DNA from: Asaia siamensis
Lineage (GTDB): Bacteria; Pseudomonadota; Alphaproteobacteria; Acetobacterales; Acetobacteraceae
Assembly (NCBI RefSeq): GCF_014635085.1
Contig: NZ_BMCH01000009.1
Location: 1-64,000, forward strand
Reading direction: 5' to 3'
DNA: 64,000 nucleotides
The notes below the pieces were generated by a model that saw nothing but the letters and a program-made list of their open reading frames with translations, did not search any database and was not told the origin of the DNA. Below, one piece after another: positions 18,343-28,204 of this stretch. The translations under genes were made by a program, and so were the position numbers. Each line of letters opens with the position of its first letter. Positions within the stretch are counted from its first letter, which is position 1.

Positions 18343-18553
18343 GGTCGTTTCTCATCCCGGTCGGAAAGCACGGTTCGGTTCCGAAAGGAGTGGGAGAGAA
18401 GCTTGCGATTCGAAAGACAAGTTTTCGTGCTGAAAGACGATCTCTGGCTTTCGCGCTGTGGAAACAAGCGCGAAGACGAGAATTACGGCATGGGAAGGGT
18501 AAACATCACATCTTGGTGTTATTGTTTTTCATCGCGATGTTTCACTCCGGTAT

Positions 18554-21082
18554 TCAGCGATCCGGCCGTCGTCTCGGCGGTGGTGGGCTCGCGAGAGCAG
18601 GGTTTTCAGGCCAGTCATGACGCGGGTAGCGGCCACGCATATCGCGACGCATATCCGGCCAGCCGGTCTGCCAGAAGGCAGCAATATCGGCGGTAATCGC
18701 CTGTGGTCTTCCGGCCGGTGATAGCAGCGCGAATTGCAGCTTCACCTTGCCATTGGCGATGCGTGGCGTTTCCTTCAGCCCATAGAAAGCCTGTGCCCGT
18801 GCCGAGATTGTAGGAACAGCTTCGCGATAATCGATCGAGGGTGAGGCGCCGGGCAGGCCGAGCGTGGTCGGCAATTCCTGATCAAGGCGCCTGAGCTGGG
18901 CATAATCGAGTCTCTGGCGCAGCAGTGACAGAAGATCGAGTGCCTGAATCTGCGAGAGCCTCGTCATGCCGTCCATATAGGGCAGGAGCCATTCCTCGAG
19001 AGTGGCCGCGAGGGTCTCGTCATCGGCAGCGGGCAGGGTTTCATCGAGGTGAAGCCGCGCCAGAGCAAGACGCGCGCGGAATTGCTGGCAGGCCTCGCTC
19101 CAGTCAAGGCTGCCCGACAGATCGGCCCGGATCCGTGAAAGAAGCAGGGACTGTATTTCTTCCGGATCGGCAGGGGCCGAGCGGTCACGCAGGACCAGCG
19201 TACCAAGACGCAGCCTCCTGCGGGCAATGACTCCACCTGTTGCAGTATCCAGTGCCGTTTCGACCTGTTCTTCCGTTCTGGCCAGCAGGGTAGGCGGCAG
19301 GGAATCGAGGTCCAGCGGCGCGGCCAGACAGATTTCGGTGGCGGTACGTGTATGCAGAGACGGGGCTACCAGAAGTTTTTCGCGAGCCAGCGGATCGATG
19401 GCGCTCAGCCTTGCCGAGCCGCCGCCTGCCAGTCGGTAGCGCCCGGTTTCGCCTGCGGCCATGGCGACCCTGTCGGGAAAACCAGCGGCCAGAAGGGCAG
19501 CGGCACAGTGCGGGTCGGGGGGCAGGCGCTGGGAGAGGCCGAGCCGCCTCTGATAGCGCTGGCTCGACTGACGTATGCGCGCAAGGCTCGCCCTGTCAGC
19601 CGTCGGGTGGTGTTCCGCGCCCTCGATCAGCGCCAGACGCGACTGGATATCAGCTGGAGTGACTGGCGCGCGCTGACCCGGCACGGGCCGCGGGCGCAAC
19701 GGGTCGCGCTCTTCCAGAAGGGCGGCGAGAGCGGCGGCGGTGGCTTTCTCGATTGGCGTGCGGGCTGCGCACATCATGGCGGCCAGACGTGGCTGCGCGC
19801 CCAGGCGCGCCATGGCCGCGCCGAGCGGCGTGACCCTGCCTGCCTTGTCCAGCCCACCAAGGGTTTGCAGCAGGGCGATGGCAGCCTGTTTCGCGCCTGT
19901 AGGCGGGGCGTCGAGCAGGGGCAGGGCGTCGGGCGCCGTGCCCATGATTTCCTGCCACGAGGCCGCATCGAGGCAATGCCCGGCCAGATCGCTGCTCAGG
20001 ATTTCGGGCAGGTCATGCTGGATCATGGCGCGGCCGGTGGCTTCGGTCCAGAGCCGCAGGGCGATACCCGGTGCCTCACGCCCTGCGCGTCCTGCGCGCT
20101 GCGTGGCGGTGGCGCGTGAGATTCGCAATGTCTCGAGACGCGACAGCCCCGAGCCGACATCGAGACGTGGCTCCCGCCGAAAACCGCCATCGACCACCAG
20201 ACGCACACCAGGCACGGTGAGCGAGGTTTCGGCGATGGAGGTTGCCAGCACGACCTTGCGTCTGTCGGAGGGTTTGAGAGCCAGATCCTGCTCGCGTGTA
20301 TCAAGCTCGCCATAGAGCGGGAGGATCAGCGCATCCAGCCCGGCAAGGGCTGCCGCGCATCGTCTGATCTCGGCAACCCCCGGCAGGAAGGCGAGCAGAT
20401 CGCCTTCTTCCTCTGCCATCAGGCCGCGAATGTTTTTGGCCATGACGTCAGGCAATTCGCGCAGGGCCGTCAGATCGCGTTTGGCATGGCGGATATCGAG
20501 TGGAAAGGCGCGGCCCTCGCTCTCGACCAGGGCGCCATCGAGCAGGGTCGTGAACGCCCGCCCGTCTGTCGTGGCCGACATGGCGACAAGGCGCAGTTCG
20601 GGCCGTAGCGTGCGTTGCAGATCGAGTGCGAAGGCCAGAGCCGTATCGAGATCGAGAGAGCGCTCATGCACCTCGTCGAACAGAATGGCGGCCACATTGT
20701 CCAGAAGCGGGTCAGTCAGCAGGCGACGCAGCAAAAGCCCTTCCGTCACCACCTCAATGCGGGTGGCCGCGCTGACGGCCGAGTCCGTGCGTGTGCGATA
20801 GCCAATTGTTCTGCCGGTTTCCTCACCCAGCAGCGATGCCATGCGATGGGCGGCACCACGCACAGCCACGCGGCGTGGCTCGACCACCAGCAATCGGCCG
20901 TCTTCGCGCCAGGGGGCTTGTAAAAGATGAAGCGGCACCAAAGTCGTCTTGCCTGCGCCAGGCGGCGCAACCAGTACCGCATTGCGGCCGGAGGCCAGCA
21001 CGTCCTGCAATTCGGGCAGGGCGGCCGAGACAGGAAGAACGGGAAGCGAAATGAGATTGGCGGGCAATACGGGACCGGTCAT
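18554..21082 (-). CDS. hrpB: ATP-dependent DEAH-box helicase HrpB
   Basis: An 842-aa superfamily-2 helicase. Walker A (APPGAGKTTLVPL), the DEVHER box (LFDEVHERSLD) and the SAT motif (VAMSATTD) are present, followed by HA2 and HrpB C-terminal domains. Members are presumed RNA helicases of uncertain cellular role. The frame extends upstream to 21244 but that extension would overlap dsbD on the opposite strand and has no family support; the ATG at 21082 gives the usual N-terminus. It is divergent from dsbD with about 64 bp between. Confidence 0.92.
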   Translation of the reverse strand: MTGPVLPANLISLPVLPVSAALPELQDVLASGRNAVLVAPPGAGKTTLVPLHLLQAPWREDGRLLVVEPRRVAVRGAAHRMASLLGEETGRTIGYRTRTDSAVSAATRIEVVTEGLLLRRLLTDPLLDNVAAILFDEVHERSLDLDTALAFALDLQRTLRPELRLVAMSATTDGRAFTTLLDGALVESEGRAFPLDIRHAKRDLTALRELPDVMAKNIRGLMAEEEGDLLAFLPGVAEIRRCAAALAGLDALILPLYGELDTREQDLALKPSDRRKVVLATSIAETSLTVPGVRLVVDGGFRREPRLDVGSGLSRLETLRISRATATQRAGRAGREAPGIALRLWTEATGRAMIQHDLPEILSSDLAGHCLDAASWQEIMGTAPDALPLLDAPPTGAKQAAIALLQTLGGLDKAGRVTPLGAAMARLGAQPRLAAMMCAARTPIEKATAAALAALLEERDPLRPRPVPGQRAPVTPADIQSRLALIEGAEHHPTADRASLARIRQSSQRYQRRLGLSQRLPPDPHCAAALLAAGFPDRVAMAAGETGRYRLAGGGSARLSAIDPLAREKLLVAPSLHTRTATEICLAAPLDLDSLPPTLLARTEEQVETALDTATGGVIARRRLRLGTLVLRDRSAPADPEEIQSLLLSRIRADLSGSLDWSEACQQFRARLALARLHLDETLPAADDETLAATLEEWLLPYMDGMTRLSQIQALDLLSLLRQRLDYAQLRRLDQELPTTLGLPGASPSIDYREAVPTISARAQAFYGLKETPRIANGKVKLQFALLSPAGRPQAITADIAAFWQTGWPDMRRDMRGRYPRHDWPENPALASPPPPRRRPDR

Positions 21083-21146
21083 AATGACCTCTATGGCGCG
21101 TCCTTGGGGCGGTCGGCAATTCTCTTCCAACGATGCGATCGGTCTG

Positions 21147-23243
21147 ATGCTGCGCAAGCTGTCTTTTCTTGTCCTGTCTCTCCCTGTGTTCCTGTTTGCC
21201 CTGGGCAACGCACCTGCTTCTGCCGCAGAGAGCCAGCCTGTCATTTCCTCTCATGACACCGCTACACTGGTAACCGATCGTGATGCGGTCGCCGCCGGCG
21301 ACACCCTGCATGTCGGTTTGCGTCTGCAGCTCAAACCCGGCTGGCATACCTACTGGCTCAATGCCGGTGATGCCGGTGAGCCGCCAACGCTCAAGGTGAC
21401 GGCAAGCGGCGCCATGACGGGGCAGAGCGAGACGATTAATTTCCCCACGCCTGTCCGTATCAGTGAAGGCGGGCTGATGTCCTACGCCTATACGGGCGAT
21501 GTGCTTCTGCCCCAGGCGCTGAAGCTCGAAGGGCAGGCAGGGGGCGTTACGCTCAAGGCTCACGCTGAATGGCTGGTCTGCGCGGCCACCTGTGTGCCCG
21601 AACAAGGCGATTTCACCCTTGATCTGCCTGCTGGCAAGGCTGTGGCGAACAGTTCTGCCGAAGGGCCATTATTCGTTCATGCAGCTCAGGCGAGTCCTGT
21701 GCCATCACCTTTTGCGGCCTCCCTCGCACCGGACGGCCTGCTGAGCCTCAGTGGCAAGGGCCTTTCTTCGGCCAGCATCGACAGGGCGTGGTTCATGCCC
21801 TCTGAGACCGGGATCATCGATCAGGTTGCGTCGCAGAAGCTGGGCGTAAGCGAGGGCGGATTGACCCTCAAGCTCAACTGGATCGATGCAGCGCACAAGC
21901 CGACGGGTCTGTCCGGGATCGTCGTGCTTCAGGACAAGGCCGGTCAGCAGACGGCGCTCTGGATCAAGACCAGCCAGATGGCAGTGGCACAATCCGCTCC
22001 CGCAGGGCCAGCCCCGGCCGAGGCGGCATTGTGGCGTATGCTTGTTTTCGCGTTTCTGGGTGGGCTCATCCTCAATCTGATGCCCTGCGTTTTTCCCGTT
22101 CTGGCCATGAAGGCGTTCTCGCTCGCCCGTCTGGGGGGTAGTCATCGCCATGAACAGATCAGGAGTGCTCTGGCTTATACGACCGGGGTGATGGGCAGCT
22201 TCGCCGCTCTGGGCGTGGCCATGATCGTGCTGCGCAGTGTCGGCTCCGCTGCCGGTTGGGGTTTTCAGTTCCAGTCACCGATTTTCGTGATCGGCGTCGC
22301 CTGGCTGCTGGTCATGATGGCGCTCAACCTTCTGGGTGTTTTCGAGGTGACGCTGGGGCGTATCGGCCAGGATGTCACGCCGCGCCATGGTGTCTGGGGT
22401 GACATGCTGACGGGGCTTCTGGCCGTGATCGTGGCGACGCCCTGCACGGCGCCTTTCATGGGGGCCGCCATTGCAGCTGCGCTGAGCGGACCGGCCTGGG
22501 CAGGACTCGCGCTGTTTCTGGCCATGGGGTTCGGTCTGGCCTCGCCCTATGTTGCGATTGCCACCATTCCTTTCCTCGCAAGGCATATGCCGAAACCGGG
22601 TGCCTGGATGGCGGTGCTGAAGCAGGCTCTGGCCTTCCCGCTTCTTGGCACGGCTGTCTGGCTTTTCTGGGTGGCCTGTGTGCAGCGTGGGGCGATGATC
22701 CTGCCTGTAGGTCTTGGCGGTGCGGTAGGGCTGGGGCTTGTGGCCTGGCTGTTCGGCACGACCCAGCGTCAGGCCATGATCAAGGGCGCCACACCGGGCG
22801 TGATTTTTGGTCGTGTTGTGGCTGTGGTGGTTCTGGTTCTGGCCGGGATCAGCCTGGCGCGTATCGATAACGGTGTTGCCGCCAATGCGCCTGTCGAGGC
22901 AAAGGCTGAGACAGGAGCCGTGGCGTATTCGCCCGAGCGCCTTGCCGCGTTGCGTGAGGAGGGCAAGCCGGTTTTCATCGACATGACGGCGGCGTGGTGC
23001 ATCACCTGCATGGTCAATGAGCGCGTGGCCCTTCAATCTGCGCCTGTGCAGAAGGCCTTTGAGGCTCAGGGCATCACTTATATGAAGGGTGACTGGACCA
23101 ATCGCGATGAATCCATCAGTGCCTATCTGCGGGCGCATTGGCGCGATGGCGTGCCCCTCTATGTCTATTATGCTCCCCATAAGGAGGGCGTCGTCCTGCC
23201 GCAGATCCTGACCGTTTCAGGCGTGCTCGACGCGATCAAGTAA
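21147..23243 (+). CDS. dsbD: Thiol:disulfide interchange protein DsbD-like (ScsB type)
   Basis: The protein carries electrons from cytoplasmic thioredoxin to periplasmic disulfide partners. A signal peptide (about 1-25) is followed by an N-terminal periplasmic domain with a cysteine pair (VCAATCVPE), a central membrane domain with the two conserved half-site cysteines (NLMPCVFPV and VATPCTAPF), and a C-terminal thioredoxin-like domain with WCITC (Cys618 and Cys621). Length 698 aa. The frame is open upstream; the ATG at 21147 gives a clean signal peptide, and 21093 is an alternative. It may serve cytochrome c maturation. Confidence 0.9.
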   Translation: MLRKLSFLVLSLPVFLFALGNAPASAAESQPVISSHDTATLVTDRDAVAAGDTLHVGLRLQLKPGWHTYWLNAGDAGEPPTLKVTASGAMTGQSETINFPTPVRISEGGLMSYAYTGDVLLPQALKLEGQAGGVTLKAHAEWLVCAATCVPEQGDFTLDLPAGKAVANSSAEGPLFVHAAQASPVPSPFAASLAPDGLLSLSGKGLSSASIDRAWFMPSETGIIDQVASQKLGVSEGGLTLKLNWIDAAHKPTGLSGIVVLQDKAGQQTALWIKTSQMAVAQSAPAGPAPAEAALWRMLVFAFLGGLILNLMPCVFPVLAMKAFSLARLGGSHRHEQIRSALAYTTGVMGSFAALGVAMIVLRSVGSAAGWGFQFQSPIFVIGVAWLLVMMALNLLGVFEVTLGRIGQDVTPRHGVWGDMLTGLLAVIVATPCTAPFMGAAIAAALSGPAWAGLALFLAMGFGLASPYVAIATIPFLARHMPKPGAWMAVLKQALAFPLLGTAVWLFWVACVQRGAMILPVGLGGAVGLGLVAWLFGTTQRQAMIKGATPGVIFGRVVAVVVLVLAGISLARIDNGVAANAPVEAKAETGAVAYSPERLAALREEGKPVFIDMTAAWCITCMVNERVALQSAPVQKAFEAQGITYMKGDWTNRDESISAYLRAHWRDGVPLYVYYAPHKEGVVLPQILTVSGVLDAIK

Positions 23244-23318
23244 AGCAGCAGTTCTCACGCAGAACTGTCCGGCCTAGGTGCTGACCTGCTCGTCTCTTCC
23301 TATTAAAGAAGGGGACTG

Positions 23319-23588
23319 ATGAGCGGGAAGGGCGCAATTGGCATGATAAGAAAAACACGATCGCTTTCGAAGCTGCTCGATATCGCGATTCTGATCATCC
23401 TATTCTATATTCTCGTCCGCTATACAATTACGGCGCTCGTTCTGGCGTTCAATGGCACAATCTATCTCTTTGGCCTGTTATGGCATGAGATCTCTTTTCA
23501 GCCTGCTTCGAGATATCTCCAGATCAGCTATGGCATTGCAGTCAAGCTGCTCTGGCGAGGGTTTTCAGCATGTCCTGTCTTGTGCTGA
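23319..23588 (+). CDS. Small hypothetical membrane protein
   Basis: An 89-aa ORF 75 bp after dsbD with a basic N-terminus and a strong hydrophobic span (about 20-55, DIAILIILFYILVRYTITAL) and a second weaker one. An internal ATG at 23343 would also give a membrane protein. I do not recognise a family; similar orphan membrane peptides are common. Confidence 0.4.
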   Translation: MSGKGAIGMIRKTRSLSKLLDIAILIILFYILVRYTITALVLAFNGTIYLFGLLWHEISFQPASRYLQISYGIAVKLLWRGFSACPVLC

Positions 23589-23750
23589 TTTGCCTGCTGC
23601 TTTTCAGACGCTGTTTTGTAGGGGACACTTTCTCGCTCAGACGACTGATTGGTTCGAAAAAAGCCAGAGTCGCAAAAGCCCCATGCGATAACCTCCCGGA
23701 TACGCAGGACTAAGTTTCTTTTTCTGCCGTCGGTATGCCTCAGCAGCAGA

Positions 23751-23954
23751 TCAGAGATGCGAGGCGCCCATACCTGAGCCCATATACATATGGCCATGAG
23801 GCTTGTGGTCTGAGGGCGGGGCGTCTTTCGAGGGCGCGCTGCCAGTCGAGGCTACAGGGCGTAGCAGGGCGGCGCGGCTGTCATCCTGCGGCGGGTGTGG
23901 ATGCGAACAGGCGGTCAGGGTCAGAATCGCGCCGCAAAGGGACAGAATACGCAT
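23751..23954 (-). CDS. Small putative lipoprotein
   Basis: A 67-aa protein with a lipoprotein signal (MRILSLCGAILTLTAC, lipobox LTAC) and a His/Pro/Met-rich tail (HKPHGHMYMGSGMG). The tail resembles metal-binding stretches, but this is only a compositional remark. It lies behind the AraC gene on the same strand. Confidence 0.5.
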   Translation of the reverse strand: MRILSLCGAILTLTACSHPHPPQDDSRAALLRPVASTGSAPSKDAPPSDHKPHGHMYMGSGMGASHL

Positions 23955-24064
23955 AACGATACCTCGGTCTTTTTCCGATCAGCCTGCGCTCAAAACACGG
24001 TTCAGCCAAGAAGCGGGGGCGAATGATCGTGTAACGCAATGCATCATGACGGGGAGCGGGCGTT

Positions 24065-25003
24065 TCAGATCCAGACATCCTCGTTCAGCTCGCGATAGCG
24101 CTCCACGCCGATGGTACGAATGCGTTTGACGTCCTGATGCGGGGGCAGGCCGAAAATCGTCTTGTATTCGCGGGTGAACTGCGAGGGGCTTTCATAACCC
24201 ACGGCAAATCCGGCATCGGCGGCCAGCCTGTCTTCGCTCAGCATCAGGCGGCGTGCTTCCTGCAGGCGCAGGCGTTTGCGATATTGCACAGGCGAGATGC
24301 CCGTAACCTCCTGAAACTTGCGGTAGAAGGTCGACTGGCTCATTCCGGCAAGGCGCAGCAGATGCGCCATGTCAGTCTCTTCCATGAAATACGCACGCAA
24401 AAATGCCAGAGCGCGGTTGATGCGTGAGGCATCGCTTTTCTGATCGGCAATTTCGTGCAGCACATGACGCTGGTCGCCTTGCAGCGCCCGATAGATCATT
24501 TCACGCTTGAGCATGGGCGCAAGAAACTCCCGGTCCTGCTCGTTATCAAGAGCGTGGAGTAGACGGCGCAGCACGTCCAGCAGATCAGGAGTGACCGGGC
24601 TCAGGCCCAGGCTGGCGCGCAGCGGTGTTTTCAGCCCCGGATCGGCATGGGTTTGCGTGATAATCTCGGCAATTTCAGCGGGATCGAAGGCAATGCAGGC
24701 GGCAAGATAGGGCTCATCAGGCGAGGCGCGGGTGATGCGGCCCGACAGCGGAAGATCGACTGTCGCGACCAGATAGTGATTCTGATCGTAATCGAAGCTG
24801 CGTTTATGGATGCGTATGGTCTTGGCACCCTGGATGATCAGGTAGATGCGCGGCTGATAGACCACAAGGAGCGGGTCAGTGGTCGTGTCGGAGTGATAGA
24901 GCGTCAGATAGTCGATAGCGGTCTTCGTGCTCTTGCGCGGGCAGTGAAGACGAACGAGCGCCTGAACCTCTCTGAGTTGCGCAGTCGTATCCTGATTTAT
25001 CAT
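24065..25003 (-). CDS. AraC-family transcriptional regulator
   Basis: A 312-aa regulator with an AraC_N-type sensor domain (about 20-175; DPLLVVYQPRIYLIIQGAK) and a C-terminal double helix-turn-helix (about 205-300; DMAHLLRLAGMSQSTFYRKF, GYESPSQFTREYKTIFG). The frame is open to 25465, but family length and start favour the ATG at 25003. Regulators of this subfamily often sit beside, and control, short-chain or aldo/keto reductases, which fits the SDR gene at 25456. Confidence 0.92.
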   Translation of the reverse strand: MINQDTTAQLREVQALVRLHCPRKSTKTAIDYLTLYHSDTTTDPLLVVYQPRIYLIIQGAKTIRIHKRSFDYDQNHYLVATVDLPLSGRITRASPDEPYLAACIAFDPAEIAEIITQTHADPGLKTPLRASLGLSPVTPDLLDVLRRLLHALDNEQDREFLAPMLKREMIYRALQGDQRHVLHEIADQKSDASRINRALAFLRAYFMEETDMAHLLRLAGMSQSTFYRKFQEVTGISPVQYRKRLRLQEARRLMLSEDRLAADAGFAVGYESPSQFTREYKTIFGLPPHQDVKRIRTIGVERYRELNEDVWI

Positions 25004-25135
25004 GGCCCAATCATCACATTGTGGGAAAAAAAGGCAAGTTTTTCGGAATCCTGAGATAACGCAGGCGGCTCGTGTCTGCGCATTCTGCGCCTGTCCGAAA
25101 GGGACAGGTGTTTTACCCCCGAACAGGAGCCAGTC

Positions 25136-25363
25136 ATGCAGAACCATATCCTCGCACCCCGCACCGGCAATGTCGCACAGACGTACCGGACTACGGCGTG
25201 CCGGAAGGATATCCGGCTTCTGTATCGTGCCTGGCGTGAGCAGATCAGCAGACTCGAGCGACGCCAGATTCGTCTGTCTGCAACTCAGAAACGAGAGATG
25301 CTCAAGGATTTCTGCCGCAATGTCAGGGCGCTGGATCGCTCCTGTCGCCTGTTGCAGGCCTGA
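25136..25363 (+). CDS. Small basic hypothetical protein
   Basis: A 75-aa ORF with a good ribosome-binding site (AGGAG, 6 nt before ATG). It is rich in Arg/Lys and predicted mostly helical (YRAWREQISRLERRQIRL), reminiscent of small DUF1127-type proteins but without a match I can defend. It lies in the divergent region between the AraC gene and the SDR gene and may be co-transcribed with the SDR. Confidence 0.5.
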   Translation: MQNHILAPRTGNVAQTYRTTACRKDIRLLYRAWREQISRLERRQIRLSATQKREMLKDFCRNVRALDRSCRLLQA

Positions 25364-25455
25364 GCGATGCTCGAATTCATCCTGGTGACGGACGCTCTCA
25401 GATATCTCGGGCTGAACGCCTTTCTTGCCATTTTTCAGAACAGGGAAACAAAGTG

Positions 25456-26187
25456 ATGACTGCAAAAATTGCTATCGTGACCGGTGCCAGCCGCGGCATC
25501 GGCGCTGGTATTGCCCGCCAGCTGGCCAGCGAAGGCTATGATATTGCTTTCTCCTATCCGCGTGATGCAGCCAGTGCGCAGGATACGATCAGGCAAGTTG
25601 AGGCGCTTGGTCGTCGTGTTCTGGCCGTGAATGCCGATGGCAGCACGGTTGAGGGGAATGAGAAGGTCATTGCGGAAACAATTCGCGTTTTTGGTCGTCT
25701 CGATGTGCTGGTGTGCAATGCGGGCATGTATCCCAAGGGCACGATTGACGACATCACGCCCGAAATCATCGAAGCCGGGCTCAATCTCAATGTGCGCGGC
25801 CCGATGATCGAAACGATGTGTGCCGTCAGGCATATGCAGCGCGGTGGCCGTATCGTTCTTATGGGCTCGTCATTCGGTGGACGTGCGCCACTGCCGGGTC
25901 TGTCGCTCTATTCCAGCACCAAGGCGGCGCTGCGCGGCTTTGCCCAGGGTGTGGCGCGCGATCTCGGCGATCGTGGCATCACCATCAATGTTGTCGAGCC
26001 GGGACCTGTGAATACCGCCATGAATCCGTCGGATACTGAAGCCGCAAAAGTACTCGCAGGCTTTGTTGCGACCGGCGCCTATGGCGAGATTGCAGACATC
26101 GTCAATGTCGTGTCGTTCCTGGTCAATGAGCGTTCAAGCTATATTACCGGGTCTGCCCTCGCGGTCGATGGCGGTCTGCTGGCCTGA
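25456..26187 (+). CDS. Short-chain dehydrogenase/reductase (SDR)
   Basis: A 243-aa classical SDR: nucleotide-binding TGASRGIGAGIA near the N-terminus, NAG motif (VCNAGMYP), catalytic Ser and YSSTK (Tyr-x-x-x-Lys), and the C-terminal SSYITGSALAVDGG typical of 3-ketoacyl reductase-like members. The substrate is unknown. A GTG immediately before the ATG (25453) is a possible alternative start. The divergent AraC regulator is the probable controller. Confidence 0.9.
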   Translation: MTAKIAIVTGASRGIGAGIARQLASEGYDIAFSYPRDAASAQDTIRQVEALGRRVLAVNADGSTVEGNEKVIAETIRVFGRLDVLVCNAGMYPKGTIDDITPEIIEAGLNLNVRGPMIETMCAVRHMQRGGRIVLMGSSFGGRAPLPGLSLYSSTKAALRGFAQGVARDLGDRGITINVVEPGPVNTAMNPSDTEAAKVLAGFVATGAYGEIADIVNVVSFLVNERSSYITGSALAVDGGLLA

Positions 26188-26326
26188 GTTGAGCAGGCTC
26201 TTCCCGGCTCATATTGGAGGGCGGCAAGAGCTTCTTATTGTCGCATAACGTTATCGCGTAATGGTGCTGTTCCAATTCTCTCTTTCTGCCTTAAAAAGCG
26301 AAATAGACTGAATAAGGAACAAGAAT

Positions 26327-26719
26327 ATGGACGCTGTATTGATGGGACTGAAACAGGCATTTCAATTTCAGGGACGTACTTCCAGAGCCGATTACGCTAT
26401 CTTTATCATTGCCTGCTGGCTGTTTATGCCTGCCTGTACACGCGTTTCTGATTATGCTACGCATCTCCTGGATGATCAGGATGCTCACGCCCAGATCATC
26501 CAGCTCGGCCTGACAGCCGCCTATTTGCTCATCAGTCTTTTTGTTCTGATAGCAACGATCTCTGCCAGTGTTAGACGCTGCCATGATTGCGGTTGGTCTG
26601 GCTGGGCAGCGCTCCTTTCGCTCATTCCCTTTATCGGCATCGCGGTCCTTTTTTTCATGAAAGGTGACCCAGATGAGAACCGCTTCGGGAAGATCGGTTT
26701 CATGCCCTGGGCGAACTGA
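26327..26719 (+). CDS. DUF805-family membrane protein
   Basis: A 130-aa protein with the DUF805 pattern: FQFQGRTSRADYA near the N-terminus, about three TM segments, the RRCHDCGWSGW motif and a C-terminal GDPDENRFG. Function of the family is not established. It stands alone, 140 bp after the SDR gene. Confidence 0.9.
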   Translation: MDAVLMGLKQAFQFQGRTSRADYAIFIIACWLFMPACTRVSDYATHLLDDQDAHAQIIQLGLTAAYLLISLFVLIATISASVRRCHDCGWSGWAALLSLIPFIGIAVLFFMKGDPDENRFGKIGFMPWAN

Positions 26720-26841
26720 GCGACGACCGTTTTCTCGACAGAGCACGTTCCAGGTCCATCCGATCTGGAATGTCGAAATGCGTCTACCTGCAGGATATCT
26801 TGCACCTGGCAGAAGCAGAAATAAGTTTTTCAGGAAGAAAA

Positions 26842-26917
26842 TGGTGCCCAAGACCGGGATCGAACCAGTGACACTGCGATTTTCAGTCGCATGCTCTACC
26901 AACTGAGCTACTTGGGC
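26842..26917 (-). tRNA. tRNA-Phe (GAA)
   Basis: The 76-nt cloverleaf on the minus strand has a 7-bp acceptor stem (GCCCAAG/CTTGGGC), GAA anticodon in ACTGAAAAT, a standard T arm (GGTTCGATCCC) and an encoded CCA. It is the last gene of the infA-maf-RNase E/G-yacG cluster. Confidence 0.97.
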
Positions 26918-26945
26918 ACCGTCACCAAACGGTGTGAGAGGGGGT

Positions 26946-27131
26946 TTACTCTAACCCGTCATGCTGATCAAGCGGGGGGAAGACGTTTTTTTCCTCTTCG
27001 TCTTCCGACACGGATGGCACGCTGTAACTCTCATTGAACCAGCGTCCCAGATCAATATCGGCACAACGCTTGCTGCAGAACGGGCGAAACGCCGTCTCGG
27101 TGGGGCGCTTGCAGATGGGGCAGAGGCTCAT
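26946..27131 (-). CDS. yacG: Zinc-binding DNA gyrase inhibitor YacG
   Basis: A 61-aa protein with the four-cysteine zinc site CPIC and CSKRC and the family motif DLGRWFNESYSVP, with an acidic tail. Members bind GyrB and inhibit gyrase. The ATG at 27131 overlaps the stop of the RNase E/G-like gene (ATGA), so it is translationally coupled. The open frame further upstream lies inside the neighbour and is not used. Confidence 0.93.
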   Translation of the reverse strand: MSLCPICKRPTETAFRPFCSKRCADIDLGRWFNESYSVPSVSEDEEEKNVFPPLDQHDGLE

Positions 27132-28204
27132 GGTGCAAAACTCCAATAGGCATCCGGGTAATCGGGCATCATCGTAAGGGTCAGAGAGGCGCCCCAGCAT
27201 AGCGCAAACTGCGCCAGCGCCTCCGGATCGGCCTCCAGAGCCCGCACGACGCCCAGAGAAGCGCGCAGCACCGGGGTGCCACCAGCTTTCCTGCCGCTTC
27301 TGTCACGCAGGATCTGCCTTAGCGCCGAGAGGCCGCGCCCGCCGGGACTGGCAAGCGCTTCGTGCAGAGGCGCGCGCCCCCTGACACGCACGACTTCCAG
27401 CAGGCCGAGTGAAGTGGCGCCGAGCATCTTGGGTTGCATCGGGTCATCTGCGAAGGCGGCGGCCAGAAAGCTCCCAAGCGCCGGTCGCTTGCGAAGAGGA
27501 ACCCCTGCCGGGTCGATCAGAATGGCCCCGCTCAGATTGCGCAAAGATATCTCACGCGCCAAAGCCGGGAAGGCGTTGCGATTGGCGGTAAAGCCATCCA
27601 TCTGGCGGCGCTGATCGGGAGAGGGATCATCCAGATCGATCGCTGTCAGGGCCGGGGTCGGGGTGATGGTGGCGCGCAGTCCGTTCGGCAGCGTGGCCTG
27701 TGGTGTGGCCAGCTCATCGCAGTAGGCCTCGAGCACGGCGTCGAAAGCCTGGGGAACACGTTCGATACGTGGCTTCAGTGCTGCCGGTATCTGCGCCATG
27801 AGCGCCGGATCGTCACAGCATAAAGAAAGATCGGGATAGCGGGCGGCAATGTCTTCAAGTGGCGTCGGGCCGTACGCGACAAGTCGGGGGGTGTCGCCCT
27901 CAGGCGCCTTGCCGGAAACGGGCTTGAGGCGCAGTCCCTTACCGTTCTGGGCGCTGCGGGTCACACGAGCGGCTGTCAGAGCGCCTTCCTGATGGGTGCC
28001 AGTCAGAAAGCCTGTGCTGTGATCGGCCAGAGTGACAAACGCGCCACCAAGCGCAGGGGCTGCTTTCTGCACCCTGACCAGATGCGTGTCGCCATAGCCA
28101 TCGGGCATGCCAGGGCGCCAGAGGGCGAAATCGATCAGGTCATCGCCATCGCAAACGGCAATGCGTGCCTCGCCCGGTGACCAGGCGATACGGCACTCTT
28201 TCAT
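27128..28204 (-). CDS. Ribonuclease E/G-like protein (short form)
   Basis: A 358-aa protein in the position where Alphaproteobacteria carry a short RNase E/G homologue. It retains sequence in the style of the catalytic core (FTANRNAFPALAREISLRNLSGAILID), but is much shorter than RNase G (about 490 aa), and I do not see the CPxCxG zinc-link of canonical RNase E/G. Activity is therefore uncertain. It overlaps maf upstream and yacG downstream by 4 bases each. Confidence 0.8.
   Translation of the reverse strand: MKECRIAWSPGEARIAVCDGDDLIDFALWRPGMPDGYGDTHLVRVQKAAPALGGAFVTLADHSTGFLTGTHQEGALTAARVTRSAQNGKGLRLKPVSGKAPEGDTPRLVAYGPTPLEDIAARYPDLSLCCDDPALMAQIPAALKPRIERVPQAFDAVLEAYCDELATPQATLPNGLRATITPTPALTAIDLDDPSPDQRRQMDGFTANRNAFPALAREISLRNLSGAILIDPAGVPLRKRPALGSFLAAAFADDPMQPKMLGATSLGLLEVVRVRGRAPLHEALASPGGRGLSALRQILRDRSGRKAGGTPVLRASLGVVRALEADPEALAQFALCWGASLTLTMMPDYPDAYWSFAP

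Noticed and set aside
18501-18542. AAACATC / GATGTTT inverted repeat upstream of the sugar porter
   Set aside because: The 28-nt spacer is too long for a usual operator and the arms are short. It is compatible with chance.
23249-23267. Hairpin after dsbD (CAGTTCT/AGAACTG) as a terminator
   Set aside because: The stem has no following T-run, so intrinsic termination cannot be supported.
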